A stretch of DNA of 47,993 bases from an uncultured Draconibacterium sp. (GTDB lineage Bacteria > Bacteroidota > Bacteroidia > Bacteroidales > Prolixibacteraceae): positions 1 to 47,993 of the forward strand of contig NZ_CAJXTC010000038.1 in NCBI RefSeq assembly GCF_913060805.1, in the 5' to 3' direction. Below the pieces are notes generated by a model, which was not told where the DNA came from, searched no databases, and was given only the letters and a program-made list of their open reading frames with translations. Shown here one piece after another: positions 18,273 through 27,652 of the stretch (its first letter is position 1; every line of letters begins with the position of its first letter). The position numbers and the translations under genes are program-made.

Positions 18273-19454
18273 ATGAAATATCAAGTAGACGAAAAAGGAT
18301 ATTACGGCGAATTTGGCGGGGCATGGATCCCCGAAATGATGTTCACCAATATTGATGAACTCAAGCGCCGTTACCTGGAAATTATAGAATCAGAAGCATT
18401 CAAAAAAGAATTTGATCAACTGTTAAAAGATTATGTGGGGCGTCCGTCACCGCTGTATTATGCCAGCCGCCTGTCGGAGCATTACGGCAGCAAAATCTAC
18501 CTGAAACGGGAAGATTTGAATCACACGGGATCGCACAAACTAAATAACACCATCGGACAAATTCTGTTGGCACAGCAGCTGGGAAAAACTCGCATTATTG
18601 CCGAAACAGGTGCAGGCCAGCACGGTGTGGCAACAGCAACAGTTTGCGCACTAAAAGGCATTAAATGTATCGTTTACATGGGAGCGCTGGATGTTTCACG
18701 CCAGGCACCTAACGTGAAAAAGATGAAGATGCTTGGAGCTGAAGTAATTCCGGTTCACAGTGGTAATAAAACATTAAAAGACGCCACCAACGAAGCTATG
18801 CGCGACTGGATCAACAATCCGGAAGATACACACTACATTATTGGCTCGGTGGTTGGGCCGCACCCCTACCCTGATATGGTTGCACGTTTCCAATCAGTCA
18901 TCAGTGCCGAGATGAAAAAGCAATTGCTAGAACAAACAGGCTCCGAATTTCCAACACGAATTTTGGCATGTGTTGGCGGAGGAAGTAACGCCGCCGGCGC
19001 TTTTTATCATTATCTTGATGATGAGCAGGTGGAACTGATCGGTGTAGAAGCTGCCGGAAAAGGAGTCGACACCGATGAAACTGCAGCTACCTTAACGGTT
19101 GGAACTCCCGGCGTATTACACTCGAGCAGAACTGTGTTAATGCAGAATGAAGACGGGCAAATTACCGAACCGTATTCAATTTCTGCAGGATTGGATTACC
19201 CGGGAATCGGTCCATTGCATGCGCACCTTTTTAAAACAGGTCGTGCGAAGTTTTTGGCTGCTACCGACGAGGAGGTATTACAAGCCGTGCTGCTTTTAAC
19301 ACAAAAAGAAGGTATTATTCCTGCACTCGAATCGGCTCACGCACTTGCCGCGCTGGATAAAATAAAAATGAATCCTGACGATGTGAATGTGATTAACCTT
19401 TCGGGTAGCGGAAACAAGGATATGGAAACCTACCTGAATTATTTTGGATACTAA
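18273..19454 (+). CDS. trpB: Tryptophan synthase beta chain
   Basis: PLP enzyme that condenses indole with serine to give tryptophan. The 393-residue protein starts with the typical YGEFGGAWIPE. Lys89 in HTGSHKLNN is the PLP Schiff-base lysine. GAGQHGVATA, the phosphate-binding GGGSNAAG and the late LSGSGNKDM are all present. This is the standard TrpB1 type that pairs with TrpA, and trpA follows. The 102-base gap to trpA holds a degenerate repeat. Confidence 0.97.
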   Translation: MKYQVDEKGYYGEFGGAWIPEMMFTNIDELKRRYLEIIESEAFKKEFDQLLKDYVGRPSPLYYASRLSEHYGSKIYLKREDLNHTGSHKLNNTIGQILLAQQLGKTRIIAETGAGQHGVATATVCALKGIKCIVYMGALDVSRQAPNVKKMKMLGAEVIPVHSGNKTLKDATNEAMRDWINNPEDTHYIIGSVVGPHPYPDMVARFQSVISAEMKKQLLEQTGSEFPTRILACVGGGSNAAGAFYHYLDDEQVELIGVEAAGKGVDTDETAATLTVGTPGVLHSSRTVLMQNEDGQITEPYSISAGLDYPGIGPLHAHLFKTGRAKFLAATDEEVLQAVLLLTQKEGIIPALESAHALAALDKIKMNPDDVNVINLSGSGNKDMETYLNYFGY

Positions 19455-19460
19455 AAAAAC

Positions 19461-19540
19461 GAACACTGATAACACAGATTTAAATGATCTCCACAGATAA
19501 TAATCAACGAAAATCTTCAAAATCAGCGTCACCTGCGTTC
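19461..19540. repeat. Degenerate repeat in trpB-trpA spacer
   Basis: Contains iterated words of the type ACACAGATTTAAA, CCACAGATAATAATC and AATCAGCGTCACCTGCGTT. They resemble widespread intergenic repeats built on CACAGAT and ATCTGCG units. No clean palindrome remains. The call is by resemblance only. Confidence 0.4.
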
Positions 19541-19556
19541 TATTAAAACTATTATC

Positions 19557-20339
19557 ATGAACAACAGAATCAATCAACTTTTCGAAAGAAAAAAAGAAAA
19601 CATACTCTCGGTATATTTTACTGCCGGGTTCCCCAACCTGAACGATACCGTTGAAATTATTCAGCAGCTGGAAAAAAATGGCGTCGACCTCATAGAAATT
19701 GGAATGCCTTTTTCCGATCCTACTGCCGACGGGCCAACCATTCAACGCACCAGCGAAATTGCCTTAAAAAATGGCATGTCACTCAAAGTGCTTTTCGAGC
19801 AATTAAAAACCATTCGCGAATCGGTTTCTATCCCGCTGGTTTTAATGGGCTACCTGAATCCGGTTTATCAATACGGCGTAGAGAAATTCTGCCAGAAGTG
19901 TAATGAAATTGGCATTGACGGCACGATCCTGCCCGACCTTCCGTTGGATGAATTTGAAGCAGAATACAAAACTATTTTCGAGCAGAACAACCTGCATAAT
20001 ATTCTGCTGATTACGCCACAAACGTCGGAAGCACGAATTCGCCAGATCGACGATGCCAGTGAAGGATTTATTTACATGGTTTCATCGTCGTCGACAACCG
20101 GTGCCGGCAAAAAAGTGGAAGATTTCCATGCCGACTATTTTGAACGCATTCAGGCCATGAACCTAAAAAATCCACGCCTCATCGGATTTGGAATTTCGGA
20201 CAATGCCACTTTTACGAATGCTTGTAAGTATGCCAGCGGAGCTATTATCGGAAGTGCCTTTGTAAGCTCATTCAGCGAGAAGGCAAAAATTGCCGATTCG
20301 GTTGCACAATTTGTTAAGAACATGCTTAATCCTGCTTAA
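19557..20339 (+). CDS. trpA: Tryptophan synthase alpha chain
   Basis: Splits indole-3-glycerol phosphate into indole and glyceraldehyde 3-phosphate; indole tunnels to TrpB. In this 260-residue (beta/alpha)8 protein, Glu47 and Asp58 in EIGMPFSDPTADGP are the catalytic acids. VSSSSTTGAG forms the phosphate loop and GFGISD is the late conserved motif. It is the last gene of the trp operon. A 9-bp inverted repeat lies 29 bases after the stop. Confidence 0.96.
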   Translation: MNNRINQLFERKKENILSVYFTAGFPNLNDTVEIIQQLEKNGVDLIEIGMPFSDPTADGPTIQRTSEIALKNGMSLKVLFEQLKTIRESVSIPLVLMGYLNPVYQYGVEKFCQKCNEIGIDGTILPDLPLDEFEAEYKTIFEQNNLHNILLITPQTSEARIRQIDDASEGFIYMVSSSSTTGAGKKVEDFHADYFERIQAMNLKNPRLIGFGISDNATFTNACKYASGAIIGSAFVSSFSEKAKIADSVAQFVKNMLNPA

Positions 20340-20367
20340 TGCAGAGACCGTAAATGTTCAACAATAA

Positions 20368-20404
20368 AGGATGTTTTGAAACACAATTTAGATATAAACA
20401 TCCT
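20368..20404 (+). terminator. Possible hairpin at the end of the trp operon
   Basis: AGGATGTTT (20368-20376) and AAACATCCT (20396-20404) are perfect inverted repeats with a 19-nt loop. There is no T run, so it may be a Rho-type or processing end rather than an intrinsic terminator. Confidence 0.3.
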
Positions 20405-20539
20405 AAGCAACACTCGTTCAGCGGGATAGAAAATTGGAGCGAAAAAAGGCTCAGTTAATTAGTGTTAAAGGATATTTTACAGCATACTTTAATTCAATTT
20501 TGGATGTTATTTTTAGTAGCGAACAATAAAAATTAAGCC

Positions 20540-20731
20540 ATGTTTGAATACGCAAAAGTAATTCTACCCAAAGTTAGTTTTAGCAAAGAATTGTTCAGTA
20601 AAGAGTTAGCCAAATGCATTAACTGGGTGGAGCCCGATCAGTTGCACAACTTACGCAACTGGTGCTATGAAAATTTTAAAGAGATGTACCCCGATGTACT
20701 GGCAGACGCGTTTGCCGACATCGCGGCTTAA
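20540..20731 (+). CDS. Small hypothetical protein, 63 aa
   Basis: A 63-residue soluble protein (MFEYAKVILPKVSF...) with three Trp/Tyr-rich short helices, two Cys and an acidic, Ala-rich end (VLADAFADIAA). It has no signal peptide or membrane segment. I do not recognise a named family. Support for a real gene is the ATG after an AT-rich promoter-like leader, good amino-acid composition, and a strong terminator directly after the stop. It forms a single-gene transcript. Confidence 0.75.
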   Translation: MFEYAKVILPKVSFSKELFSKELAKCINWVEPDQLHNLRNWCYENFKEMYPDVLADAFADIAA

Positions 20732-20743
20732 AAGTATTAACCG

Positions 20744-20768
20744 GGCGGGATTTTATCCCGCCTTTTTT
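20744..20768 (+). terminator. Intrinsic terminator after the 63-aa gene
   Basis: A 7-bp stem GGCGGGA with TCCCGCC, a 5-nt TTTTA loop and six T. It lies 12 bases after the stop codon. Confidence 0.9.
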
Positions 20769-20794
20769 ATAGCAAATTTTTTCAACAACTAGTT

Positions 20795-20860
20795 GACCCC
20801 ACTTGGTCTTCCGCCAGCCGGTGGAGAGGAAATATCCCCCTTTGGGGGATTATAGGGGTC
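20795..20860. repeat. Cruciform-type repeat, outer stem around two hairpins
   Basis: Outer arms GACCCC (20795-20800) and GGGGTC (20855-20860) enclose two hairpins: CCGCC with GGTGG at 20811-20824 and ATCCCCC with GGGGGAT at 20834-20850. It lies between convergent genes. The layout matches the element at 31950-32016. Confidence 0.6.
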
Positions 20861-20883
20861 TAAACTGATTCGCTAGACGAATT

Positions 20884-21360
20884 TCAAAGCCGCTTAATCA
20901 TCCAAATATCACACCCAGTATGTCCCGAATCTCCCAGAGGCTTTTCCAGTTTTTCAAATCCTGCCCTTTCGTACATTCCTACCGCGTTGTCAAACTCGGG
21001 TAAGGTTTCAATGTAAATTTCGGAATATCCCAGTTCTTTAGCCGACTCGATACTTTGTTTCATTAATTGAGTGCCCAAGCCATTTCCACGAGCCTTTGCC
21101 AGCAGGTAGAATTTTACCAACTCAGCACAACCTTTTGGTAAACCATCGGTAGGATAAATGCCGCAACAACCTAAGATCTCTCCCTCGTTTTCGGCTACCC
21201 ATAAAATCGATTTTTCATGCTGAAACAACTCAAATAAATTATCGGTAGTTGGATCGGAAAAAACGGTTCCTTCGCGCGGCGCATCATACTCCACAAAAGC
21301 AGCTCTTATTAAATCGGCTAAGTGTTTATTATCGGATTTCTTTACTTTTCTAATCTTCAT
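20884..21360 (-). CDS. GNAT family N-acetyltransferase
   Basis: A 158-residue acetyl-CoA-dependent acyltransferase. The acetyl-CoA motif A is KARGNGLGTQLMKQSI near 88-103 (R-x-x-G-x-G form), preceded by the strand AELVKFYLL. A late ERAGFEK motif is typical of the fold. The substrate cannot be told from sequence; the C-terminal GHTGCDIWM segment gives no specific clue. It points toward the 63-aa gene (convergent), and its upstream side faces the long non-coding region before susC. Cytosolic. Confidence 0.88.
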   Translation of the reverse strand: MKIRKVKKSDNKHLADLIRAAFVEYDAPREGTVFSDPTTDNLFELFQHEKSILWVAENEGEILGCCGIYPTDGLPKGCAELVKFYLLAKARGNGLGTQLMKQSIESAKELGYSEIYIETLPEFDNAVGMYERAGFEKLEKPLGDSGHTGCDIWMIKRL

Positions 21361-21859
21361 ATTTTCTCAATCATCATTAAAACAACATCTGGCCTACCGG
21401 CACCCTAGTTCTTTTCTGATTTAAAAATAACGGATTTTATGATAGCACAAAAAACATCGTCGGCATGTGTTCCCGACCATGGAAAACATTCCAGCTTTTC
21501 TTTTCTGCCAAACAACTAACATAAAAACACCGTTTTTTGACAATTACCGCCGGTCTTTCGTCTGCCAATTACTTCATTTTATCTGCAAACAACATTCATT
21601 ACACCAATAACGCTCACATCTACAGATCATTGACATTAATCGCTCTATGCTTACCGTTGGTTGATAAAAATCTCGTCGTATTTCCTCTTTCTGTAAGTTT
21701 GATCAAAAAGCTAAAAATCCGGCAAACGCTAAACAGCTATTTCCGGCATGTAAACAACATTAAACAGGGGAATTCGGGGAATTAGAAACGTTAACAGCGG
21801 CACTCCATTTATTTTACATAGAAACAGAATTAAACAGCATTTAAAATGTAAAAAGTGCA
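21361..21859. other. Long non-coding region upstream of susC
   Basis: No gene is supported. A plus-strand frame at 21537-21785 begins with a non-ATG codon, has biased composition and no ribosome site. The DNA is AT-rich and probably holds the promoter of the GNAT gene on its left and the regulatory region of the susC operon on its right. Structured DNA begins at 21860. Confidence 0.5.
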
Positions 21860-21917
21860 ATTATCTGGCCGGCTGGCGGATAATAAACTCCCGTTTCCCC
21901 GACGGGAGTTTTCTTTT
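21860..21917 (+). terminator. Double hairpin with terminator in the susC leader region
   Basis: First, ATTATCTGGCC pairs with GGCGGATAAT (21860-21884, one bulge). Directly after it AAACTCCCGT (21885-21894) pairs perfectly with ACGGGAGTTT (21902-21911), followed by TCTTTT. It lies about 150 bases before susC with no gene in front of it on this strand. It may end an upstream leader or antisense transcript, or act as an attenuator for the SusC operon. Confidence 0.65.
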
Positions 21918-22062
21918 GAAAAATAACGAAAGCGAAGGGTAATAACGCTTGAGTATGAATATAAGTTTTTGTCTGTGAAACGATCATGAAATCCTCTCCC
22001 AATAAGGCAAGGATCGAAATACACGTTCCATGACATAAGTTAAAATCTACAATTTGAATCAT

Positions 22063-25000
22063 ATGAAAAAACTACTTCTATTAGTTGTGGCTTTGTTCTG
22101 TGGAGTGAGTATGTTATTCGCACAAACAAAGCAAATTAGGGGAACGGTTACTTCATCCGAAGATGGACTGCCCATTCCCGGTGTTTCGGTTGCCGTAAAA
22201 GGAACTACTACCGGAACAACCACCGACCTGGACGGTAACTACACGTTAACCGTGCCTGACGATGAAATCCTTATTTTCTCCTTTGTTGGAATGAAAAGAG
22301 AGGAAGTGCCCATTACCGACGCCACGGTTTACAACGTAACACTCGAATCTGATGTGATTGGTGTTGATGAAGTTATGGTTGTAGCCTACGGCACCGCGAA
22401 AAAGGAATCGTTTACCGGTTCGGCCGGAGTAGTCGACAACGAAGTGCTGCAAAAGCGGCCTGTTGCCGATATCTCGAAAGCATTGGAAGGACAGGTAGCC
22501 GGTGTTCAAACCACCTCAGGAACCGGCCAACCCGGCGAAGGAGCGGAAATCGTTATTCGTGGTTTTGGGTCCATCAATTCAAGCAACAATCCGTTGTACG
22601 TGGTTGATGGTGTACCTTTCGACGGGAACCTGAACTCGATAAATCCGGGCGATATTGAGTCGATGACCATTTTGAAAGATGCTTCGGCGGGTGCGCTATA
22701 CGGATCACGCGGAGCAAACGGGGTGGTAGTAATTACCACTAAAAAAGGTCAGTCGAAACAATTGTCGGTGGAACTAAAAGCCACTTACGGATTTTCGAGC
22801 CGTGCTATTAAACCATACGAAACACTGGGTACTGCCGACTTTATCGAGGCTTCGTTTCAGGGTTATAAAAACGCGTTGATCTACACCGACGGTGTTCATC
22901 CTGATTTGGCCGGCCCGATGGCTGTTGAAGCCTTAAGAGGAAGCACCGGTATTTTCGGGGCCAACGAAATGTATAATCCTTACGACATGCCCGTTGCTCA
23001 ATTAATCGATCCACAAACCGGACAGGTGAATCCTTCGGCGAAACTGCTTTACGAGTCGGACTGGCTCGACGAAGTGACCAACGACAATGCTACACGCCAG
23101 GAATACCAGCTGTTTATAAATGGCGGCTCCGACAACTCGCAGGTATACGCATCGGTAGCCTACCTAAAAGATGAAGGTTTGCTGAAAACCACCGACTTCG
23201 AACGTATTTCAGGAAGAATTGGCGCTGAACTTACTCCTAAAAACTGGTTTAAATACGGTGGTAATGTCAACTTCTCGAAAACAGAAACCAATTATCTGGG
23301 CTACGACGGCACCACTTCAAACTCAAACGTTTGGTATTCGGCGCAGTTTATGGCACCAATTTACCCGATTTATCTGCAAGACGAAAATGGCAATCCCATT
23401 CTTTCAGAAACCGGCGAGAAGCAGTTCGACTACGGTTTAACCCGTCCGGCTGGTGCCAACCCGAACTGGAACCCTGTAGCAACATTATATGAAGATTCGT
23501 ACGAAACTACTGCAGATAACCTGTCGGGAAGATTTCATTTGAATTTATTGGGCCTTGGACTTGGCAGTTCGTTCGACGGTTTGTCATTCACTACAAACGT
23601 TGGTTTCGATTACATTAACACGAACCAAACCATATACTGGAATCCGGAGTTTGGTAACGCTGCCAACATTGGCGGATACCTGGATAAAACCAACATTCGA
23701 AGCCTTTCATACACTATTAACCAACTGTTACGTTACGAAAAAGACTTTGGCAAGCACAGTATTAATGTGTTGGCTGGTCACGAGTTTTACAAACTTACCA
23801 TTAACGAAATGGAAGGTTCAAAATCGGGCTTCCCCTACTCAGGAATTAAAGAACTGGCACCGGGTTCTACAACTTCGGGGCTTACCTCGTTCGAGGATAA
23901 TTATTCCATCGAGTCGTTCCTGAGCAATGTTACCTACGACTATAACGATAAATATTACCTCTCGGCAAGTTTCCGTACCGATGGTTCATCGCGTTTCCAC
24001 GAAGATTTCCGCTGGGGTAACTTCTGGTCGGTTGGTGGATCGTGGCGCATCAGCGAAGAAAGCTTTATGGAAGAGATGACTTTTATCGACCACCTGAAAC
24101 TGAAAGCCAGTTACGGAAAACAAGGTAACGACAATATTGGAACTTACTATGGCTGGCAGTCGCTGTACAACCTCGATTGGGCAAACGCCAACCTGAACGG
24201 TGCGTTACTTTCATCGCTCGAAAATACATCGATAAAATGGGAAGAAAACAACAACTTCAACGTGGGAGTCGATGCGGTTCTTTTCGAACGCTTTGATATT
24301 AGTTTTGAATATTACCGTCGTCGCACCGTGGATATGCTGATGGAAAAACCAATGGCAACATCGCTTGGTTTCGATAGCTACTGGGCTAACGTTGGCGAGA
24401 TGCTGAATACCGGTTTTGAATTTAATGCAAACCTGAACCTCATTACAAATCCGAATTTTGTTTGGAACGCCAACCTGAACCTGACTACCTTAACAAACGA
24501 AATTGTTGAGCTGGATGGCGAAACAGATCAGATTGTAAACGGTAATATCATACAGCGTAAAGGCGAAGAGATCAATTCGTACTACCTGGCACAATCGGCC
24601 GGAGTTGATGCAGCTACCGGAGCACAGTTGTACTGGGTTTACGACCTTGGCACTGATGGATTCCCTGGCGAACCATACCTCTCTGACGATTACCAGAAAG
24701 CCTCGCAAAGCAAACTGATATCCGGCAGCCGGATCCCCGACTTTTATGGTGGCTTTGGCAGTAGTTTCAAGTTGTTTAAAAACTTCGATATGTCATTCAT
24801 GACCACTTTTTCGGTGGGTGGAGAAGTTTACGAGAGTGTTTATTCAAACCTGATGAACCCGGTTTACATTGGTACTAATTACGCAGCCAATGTTGAACGT
24901 GCCTGGAGAAATCCCGGCGATATAACTGATGTTCCGCGTATTCAGAACGGAACCGGTTTTTCGCGTCCGTTTACCGACAGCCAGCTGATCGATGCATCGT

Positions 25001-25218
25001 ACTTTGCCATAAAGAATGTAACGGTTGGTTATACGCTTCCTAAAACCATTCTGCAAAATGTGGGAATTGAAAGCGTTCGCGCTTATGTGGCAGTCGACAA
25101 CCTGGCCATTTTCTCTCATCTCGATGGTATGAATCCGCAGTTTGATTTCTCGGGAACTACCGATTTCTCATACACTCCGGTTAGAACGAGTCTTTTCGGA
25201 ATTGAATTAAAATTTTAA
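22063..25218 (+). CDS. SusC-like TonB-dependent outer-membrane receptor
   Basis: An outer-membrane transporter that imports oligosaccharides or other large nutrients using TonB energy. From the ATG at 22063 (a TTG at 22054 is upstream in frame) it is 1051 residues. The order is: signal peptide MKKLLLLVVALFCGVSMLFA; a carboxypeptidase-D-like regulatory domain (about 25-100, with GTTTGTTTDLDGNYTL); a TonB-box-like segment VDEVMVVAYG; the plug (about 115-225, with LEGQVAGV, IVIRGFGS, NPLYVVDGVPF); and a C-terminal 22-strand type barrel ending FGIELKF. SusD follows 12 bases after the stop. No sigma/anti-sigma pair or hybrid sensor is beside it, and no glycoside hydrolase is in the operon, so the substrate is unknown. 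Confidence 0.95.
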   Translation: MKKLLLLVVALFCGVSMLFAQTKQIRGTVTSSEDGLPIPGVSVAVKGTTTGTTTDLDGNYTLTVPDDEILIFSFVGMKREEVPITDATVYNVTLESDVIGVDEVMVVAYGTAKKESFTGSAGVVDNEVLQKRPVADISKALEGQVAGVQTTSGTGQPGEGAEIVIRGFGSINSSNNPLYVVDGVPFDGNLNSINPGDIESMTILKDASAGALYGSRGANGVVVITTKKGQSKQLSVELKATYGFSSRAIKPYETLGTADFIEASFQGYKNALIYTDGVHPDLAGPMAVEALRGSTGIFGANEMYNPYDMPVAQLIDPQTGQVNPSAKLLYESDWLDEVTNDNATRQEYQLFINGGSDNSQVYASVAYLKDEGLLKTTDFERISGRIGAELTPKNWFKYGGNVNFSKTETNYLGYDGTTSNSNVWYSAQFMAPIYPIYLQDENGNPILSETGEKQFDYGLTRPAGANPNWNPVATLYEDSYETTADNLSGRFHLNLLGLGLGSSFDGLSFTTNVGFDYINTNQTIYWNPEFGNAANIGGYLDKTNIRSLSYTINQLLRYEKDFGKHSINVLAGHEFYKLTINEMEGSKSGFPYSGIKELAPGSTTSGLTSFEDNYSIESFLSNVTYDYNDKYYLSASFRTDGSSRFHEDFRWGNFWSVGGSWRISEESFMEEMTFIDHLKLKASYGKQGNDNIGTYYGWQSLYNLDWANANLNGALLSSLENTSIKWEENNNFNVGVDAVLFERFDISFEYYRRRTVDMLMEKPMATSLGFDSYWANVGEMLNTGFEFNANLNLITNPNFVWNANLNLTTLTNEIVELDGETDQIVNGNIIQRKGEEINSYYLAQSAGVDAATGAQLYWVYDLGTDGFPGEPYLSDDYQKASQSKLISGSRIPDFYGGFGSSFKLFKNFDMSFMTTFSVGGEVYESVYSNLMNPVYIGTNYAANVERAWRNPGDITDVPRIQNGTGFSRPFTDSQLIDASYFAIKNVTVGYTLPKTILQNVGIESVRAYVAVDNLAIFSHLDGMNPQFDFSGTTDFSYTPVRTSLFGIELKF

Positions 25219-25230
25219 AACAAACAGATC

Positions 25231-26811
25231 ATGAAAATAGATAAGATCCTTATCCTCTTATTTCTGGTAGTTGCAGGATTTGCCTGCCAGGATGAACTGG
25301 ACACAAACCCTACAGACAGTACGTCGGGCGATGTTTTATTCTCCGATGTTCAGAAAGCGAATGTGGCGCTTAACGGAATTTACCGCGCTATGTACGTGGC
25401 CGAAGAGTGGTCGGTAAACTGGGCCGACGAAGAGTTCGGAGTTACCGCGTTTTTACTCACCTACGACCTTATGGGCGAAGATATGGTACAAAACGAAGGC
25501 GGTAGCGGCTGGTTCTGGTTCGATTACATGTACAATGTAAAATCGGATTACACGCACAAAAGCGGCCGTCCTTATTCGGTGTGGTTTTTCTACTACACGG
25601 TAATTTCGAATGCCAACTCTATTATTGCGGCACAAGAAAATATCACCGGTGCACCATCAGAAATTAGCAGCCTAATCGGGCAGGCTTATGCATTGCGCGC
25701 TTACGCTTATTTCAGCCTCATCCGTTTCTATCAGCAAACTTATGTGGGTAACGAAAGTGCTCCCGGAGTTCCGATTTATACCGAACCAACAACCAATGCC
25801 TCGGAAGGAAGTGCAAGAGGCACAGTAGCCGATGTTTACACACAAATTGAGGCGGATCTTCAGCAGGCTCTGACTTTGCTTGATCCTGATGTAGCTGCAC
25901 CGCGTACTCATCCATCGCACATCGATTACTACGTAACTAACGGATTGAAAGCACAGGTAGCTTTGGAGAAGCAAGATTGGGCAACCGCCGAATCAGCAGC
26001 AACAATTGCCATGAGCGGAGGAACTGCAATGCTTTCGCGCGAGAACCTGGCAAATGGTTTTGCATTTAACGATGCCAACTCGGGAACTGTACTTTGGGGC
26101 TTGCAGATCATTTCCGAACATATAAGCGATACAGAATCGTTATTTGGACATATGGATGCCAGCACATCGTCGTATGCTGAAAATGCACGAAAATGTGTGA
26201 GTTCGTGGCTATACAACCAAATGGCCGACACCGATGTAAGAAAACAAATGTGGTGGAATGGCCCGCTGGAAGAAGACTTACCTTTGGGAACACAGCTGAG
26301 CTACAACCAGTTTAAATTTCAGTTCTCAGATCCTACAAATGCCTTGGGCGATTATATTTTGATGCGTCATGAAGAAATGATGCTGATTAAAGCTGAAGCA
26401 CTTTGTATGCAAAACCGATATGGAGAAGCCCGAACAATTCTTGCTGAACTCATGGCTGAACGCGATCCGGATTACGATATTTCGGGATTGACAGATGCCA
26501 ATACACTTACTGTAAACGACGCAAACGGCCCAACAACTCCACTGAATGGTTCGTCAACTTTGCTCGATGAGATTATTCTGCAACGACGCATCGAATTGTG
26601 GGGCGAAGTAGGCCGCATTCTTGATATTAAACGATTAAAAACGGGATTCTCCCGCGATTTCGAGGGCAGTAATCACACACAAAAACTACTGTCGCGCAAT
26701 ACGCTCGATCCTGAATATCCTGATTTTGTAATGTCGATACCGCAATCGGAATTTGACGGAAATAACAACATGGACGAGGTTAATGATCAAAATCCATGGG
26801 CAGACAATTAA
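25231..26811 (+). CDS. SusD-like nutrient-binding lipoprotein
   Basis: A surface lipoprotein that forms the lid of the SusC transporter and binds the incoming nutrient. Its 526 residues begin with a lipoprotein signal (KILILLFLVVAGFAC, lipid-modified Cys19), followed by acidic QDELDTNP, a typical surface-export signal. The N-terminal SusD/RagB helical repeats (about 60-330) include GQAYALRAYAYFSLIRFYQQTY. The C-terminal part contains LMRHEEMMLIKAEAL and RRIELWGEVGRILDIKRL, both typical of the family. It lies 12 bases after susC and 11 bases before the next lipoprotein gene, so all three are one operon. Confidence 0.95.
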   Translation: MKIDKILILLFLVVAGFACQDELDTNPTDSTSGDVLFSDVQKANVALNGIYRAMYVAEEWSVNWADEEFGVTAFLLTYDLMGEDMVQNEGGSGWFWFDYMYNVKSDYTHKSGRPYSVWFFYYTVISNANSIIAAQENITGAPSEISSLIGQAYALRAYAYFSLIRFYQQTYVGNESAPGVPIYTEPTTNASEGSARGTVADVYTQIEADLQQALTLLDPDVAAPRTHPSHIDYYVTNGLKAQVALEKQDWATAESAATIAMSGGTAMLSRENLANGFAFNDANSGTVLWGLQIISEHISDTESLFGHMDASTSSYAENARKCVSSWLYNQMADTDVRKQMWWNGPLEEDLPLGTQLSYNQFKFQFSDPTNALGDYILMRHEEMMLIKAEALCMQNRYGEARTILAELMAERDPDYDISGLTDANTLTVNDANGPTTPLNGSSTLLDEIILQRRIELWGEVGRILDIKRLKTGFSRDFEGSNHTQKLLSRNTLDPEYPDFVMSIPQSEFDGNNNMDEVNDQNPWADN

Positions 26812-26822
26812 AAATTACGACT

Positions 26823-27581
26823 ATGAAGAAAATACAATTAGCATTATTGGTTTTTGTTCTGGCCCTTGCAGCATGCGACCAGGACAATATCGGAGAACTT
26901 TACGAAACCGATGCGTATGTAGCTTTTAGCTCCTCCATTGTGGTCGACAATCTCCTTACAGCCGAGAATAATTATTCAGTAAACGTACAGGTTGTGCGCA
27001 CTGACGGAACAGGAACTGAAACGGTTGGGATAAACCTTGAACCGAATGACAACATTGATGGCGTTTTTGAGCTTGAAAGTAATACGGTTACTTTTAACGA
27101 TGGCAAAACAGTTGCATATGCCAAAATAGTTCCGCTGGTGCCTCCTACCGGAATTGCACCGGGTGTTACCTTTAATTTTAACCTGAATTTAAGTGATGCC
27201 ACCGTATCGGAGTTTTTCGGTACTTCTACTTACAAGGCTACACTGAAACTGGATTTCTCATCTATTGGTACGGGAACATTCGACTCGCCATTTTGGGGAG
27301 AAGTTTTGTCACCTGAAATATACGAAGCCAGCCTCGGTTCAGTACAACTCTACAAAGCAACAGGACTGTACGAAAGTGGTTACGATATAATTTTCATCGT
27401 TGACGGAACTACGGTAACTGTAAATGCCCAGCCGGCCTGGTACTACGACGATGAATACGGCGAAGTTTATGTAGAAGGCAGCGGAACCATTGACGGCAAT
27501 GTCATTTCTGTAACGCTAACACACTTTATTCCTGATGTGTATGCCTGGGATCCTTCGGTTGAAATTTTGACTTTACCATAA
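26823..27581 (+). CDS. Surface lipoprotein of the SusC/D operon, unknown role
   Basis: From the ATG at 26823 it is 252 residues with a lipoprotein signal (LALLVFVLALAAC) followed by DQDN. The middle (about 30-145) looks like a beta-sandwich of the DUF4843/Calx-beta kind common in the third gene of Sus-like operons. It has AYVAFSSSIVVDN near its start and the motif FDSPFWGEVLSPE near 155-167. The C-terminal part is also all-beta. The in-frame start at 26796 overlaps susD and gives a longer, less signal-like N-terminus, so I reject it. Its role is probably surface binding or stabilisation of the SusCD complex. A terminator follows. Confidence 0.82.
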   Translation: MKKIQLALLVFVLALAACDQDNIGELYETDAYVAFSSSIVVDNLLTAENNYSVNVQVVRTDGTGTETVGINLEPNDNIDGVFELESNTVTFNDGKTVAYAKIVPLVPPTGIAPGVTFNFNLNLSDATVSEFFGTSTYKATLKLDFSSIGTGTFDSPFWGEVLSPEIYEASLGSVQLYKATGLYESGYDIIFIVDGTTVTVNAQPAWYYDDEYGEVYVEGSGTIDGNVISVTLTHFIPDVYAWDPSVEILTLP

Positions 27582-27603
27582 CAAATCGAACCAAAGAAAA
27601 CAC

Positions 27604-27635
27604 AAAAAAGGGTTGCCTGCAGGCAGCCCTTTTTT
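27604..27635 (+). terminator. Intrinsic terminator of the SusC/D operon
   Basis: GGGTTGCC pairs with GGCAGCCC around a TGCA loop (one G-U pair), with A and T runs on the two sides. The flanking runs let it work in both directions; on the minus strand it lies just after the stop of the next gene. Confidence 0.9.
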
Positions 27636-27652
27636 ATTCCGGAAAGTTCTTT

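Noticed and set aside
21537-21785. 82-codon frame upstream of susC
   Set aside because: Non-ATG start and composition unlike a protein; better explained as AT-rich regulatory DNA.
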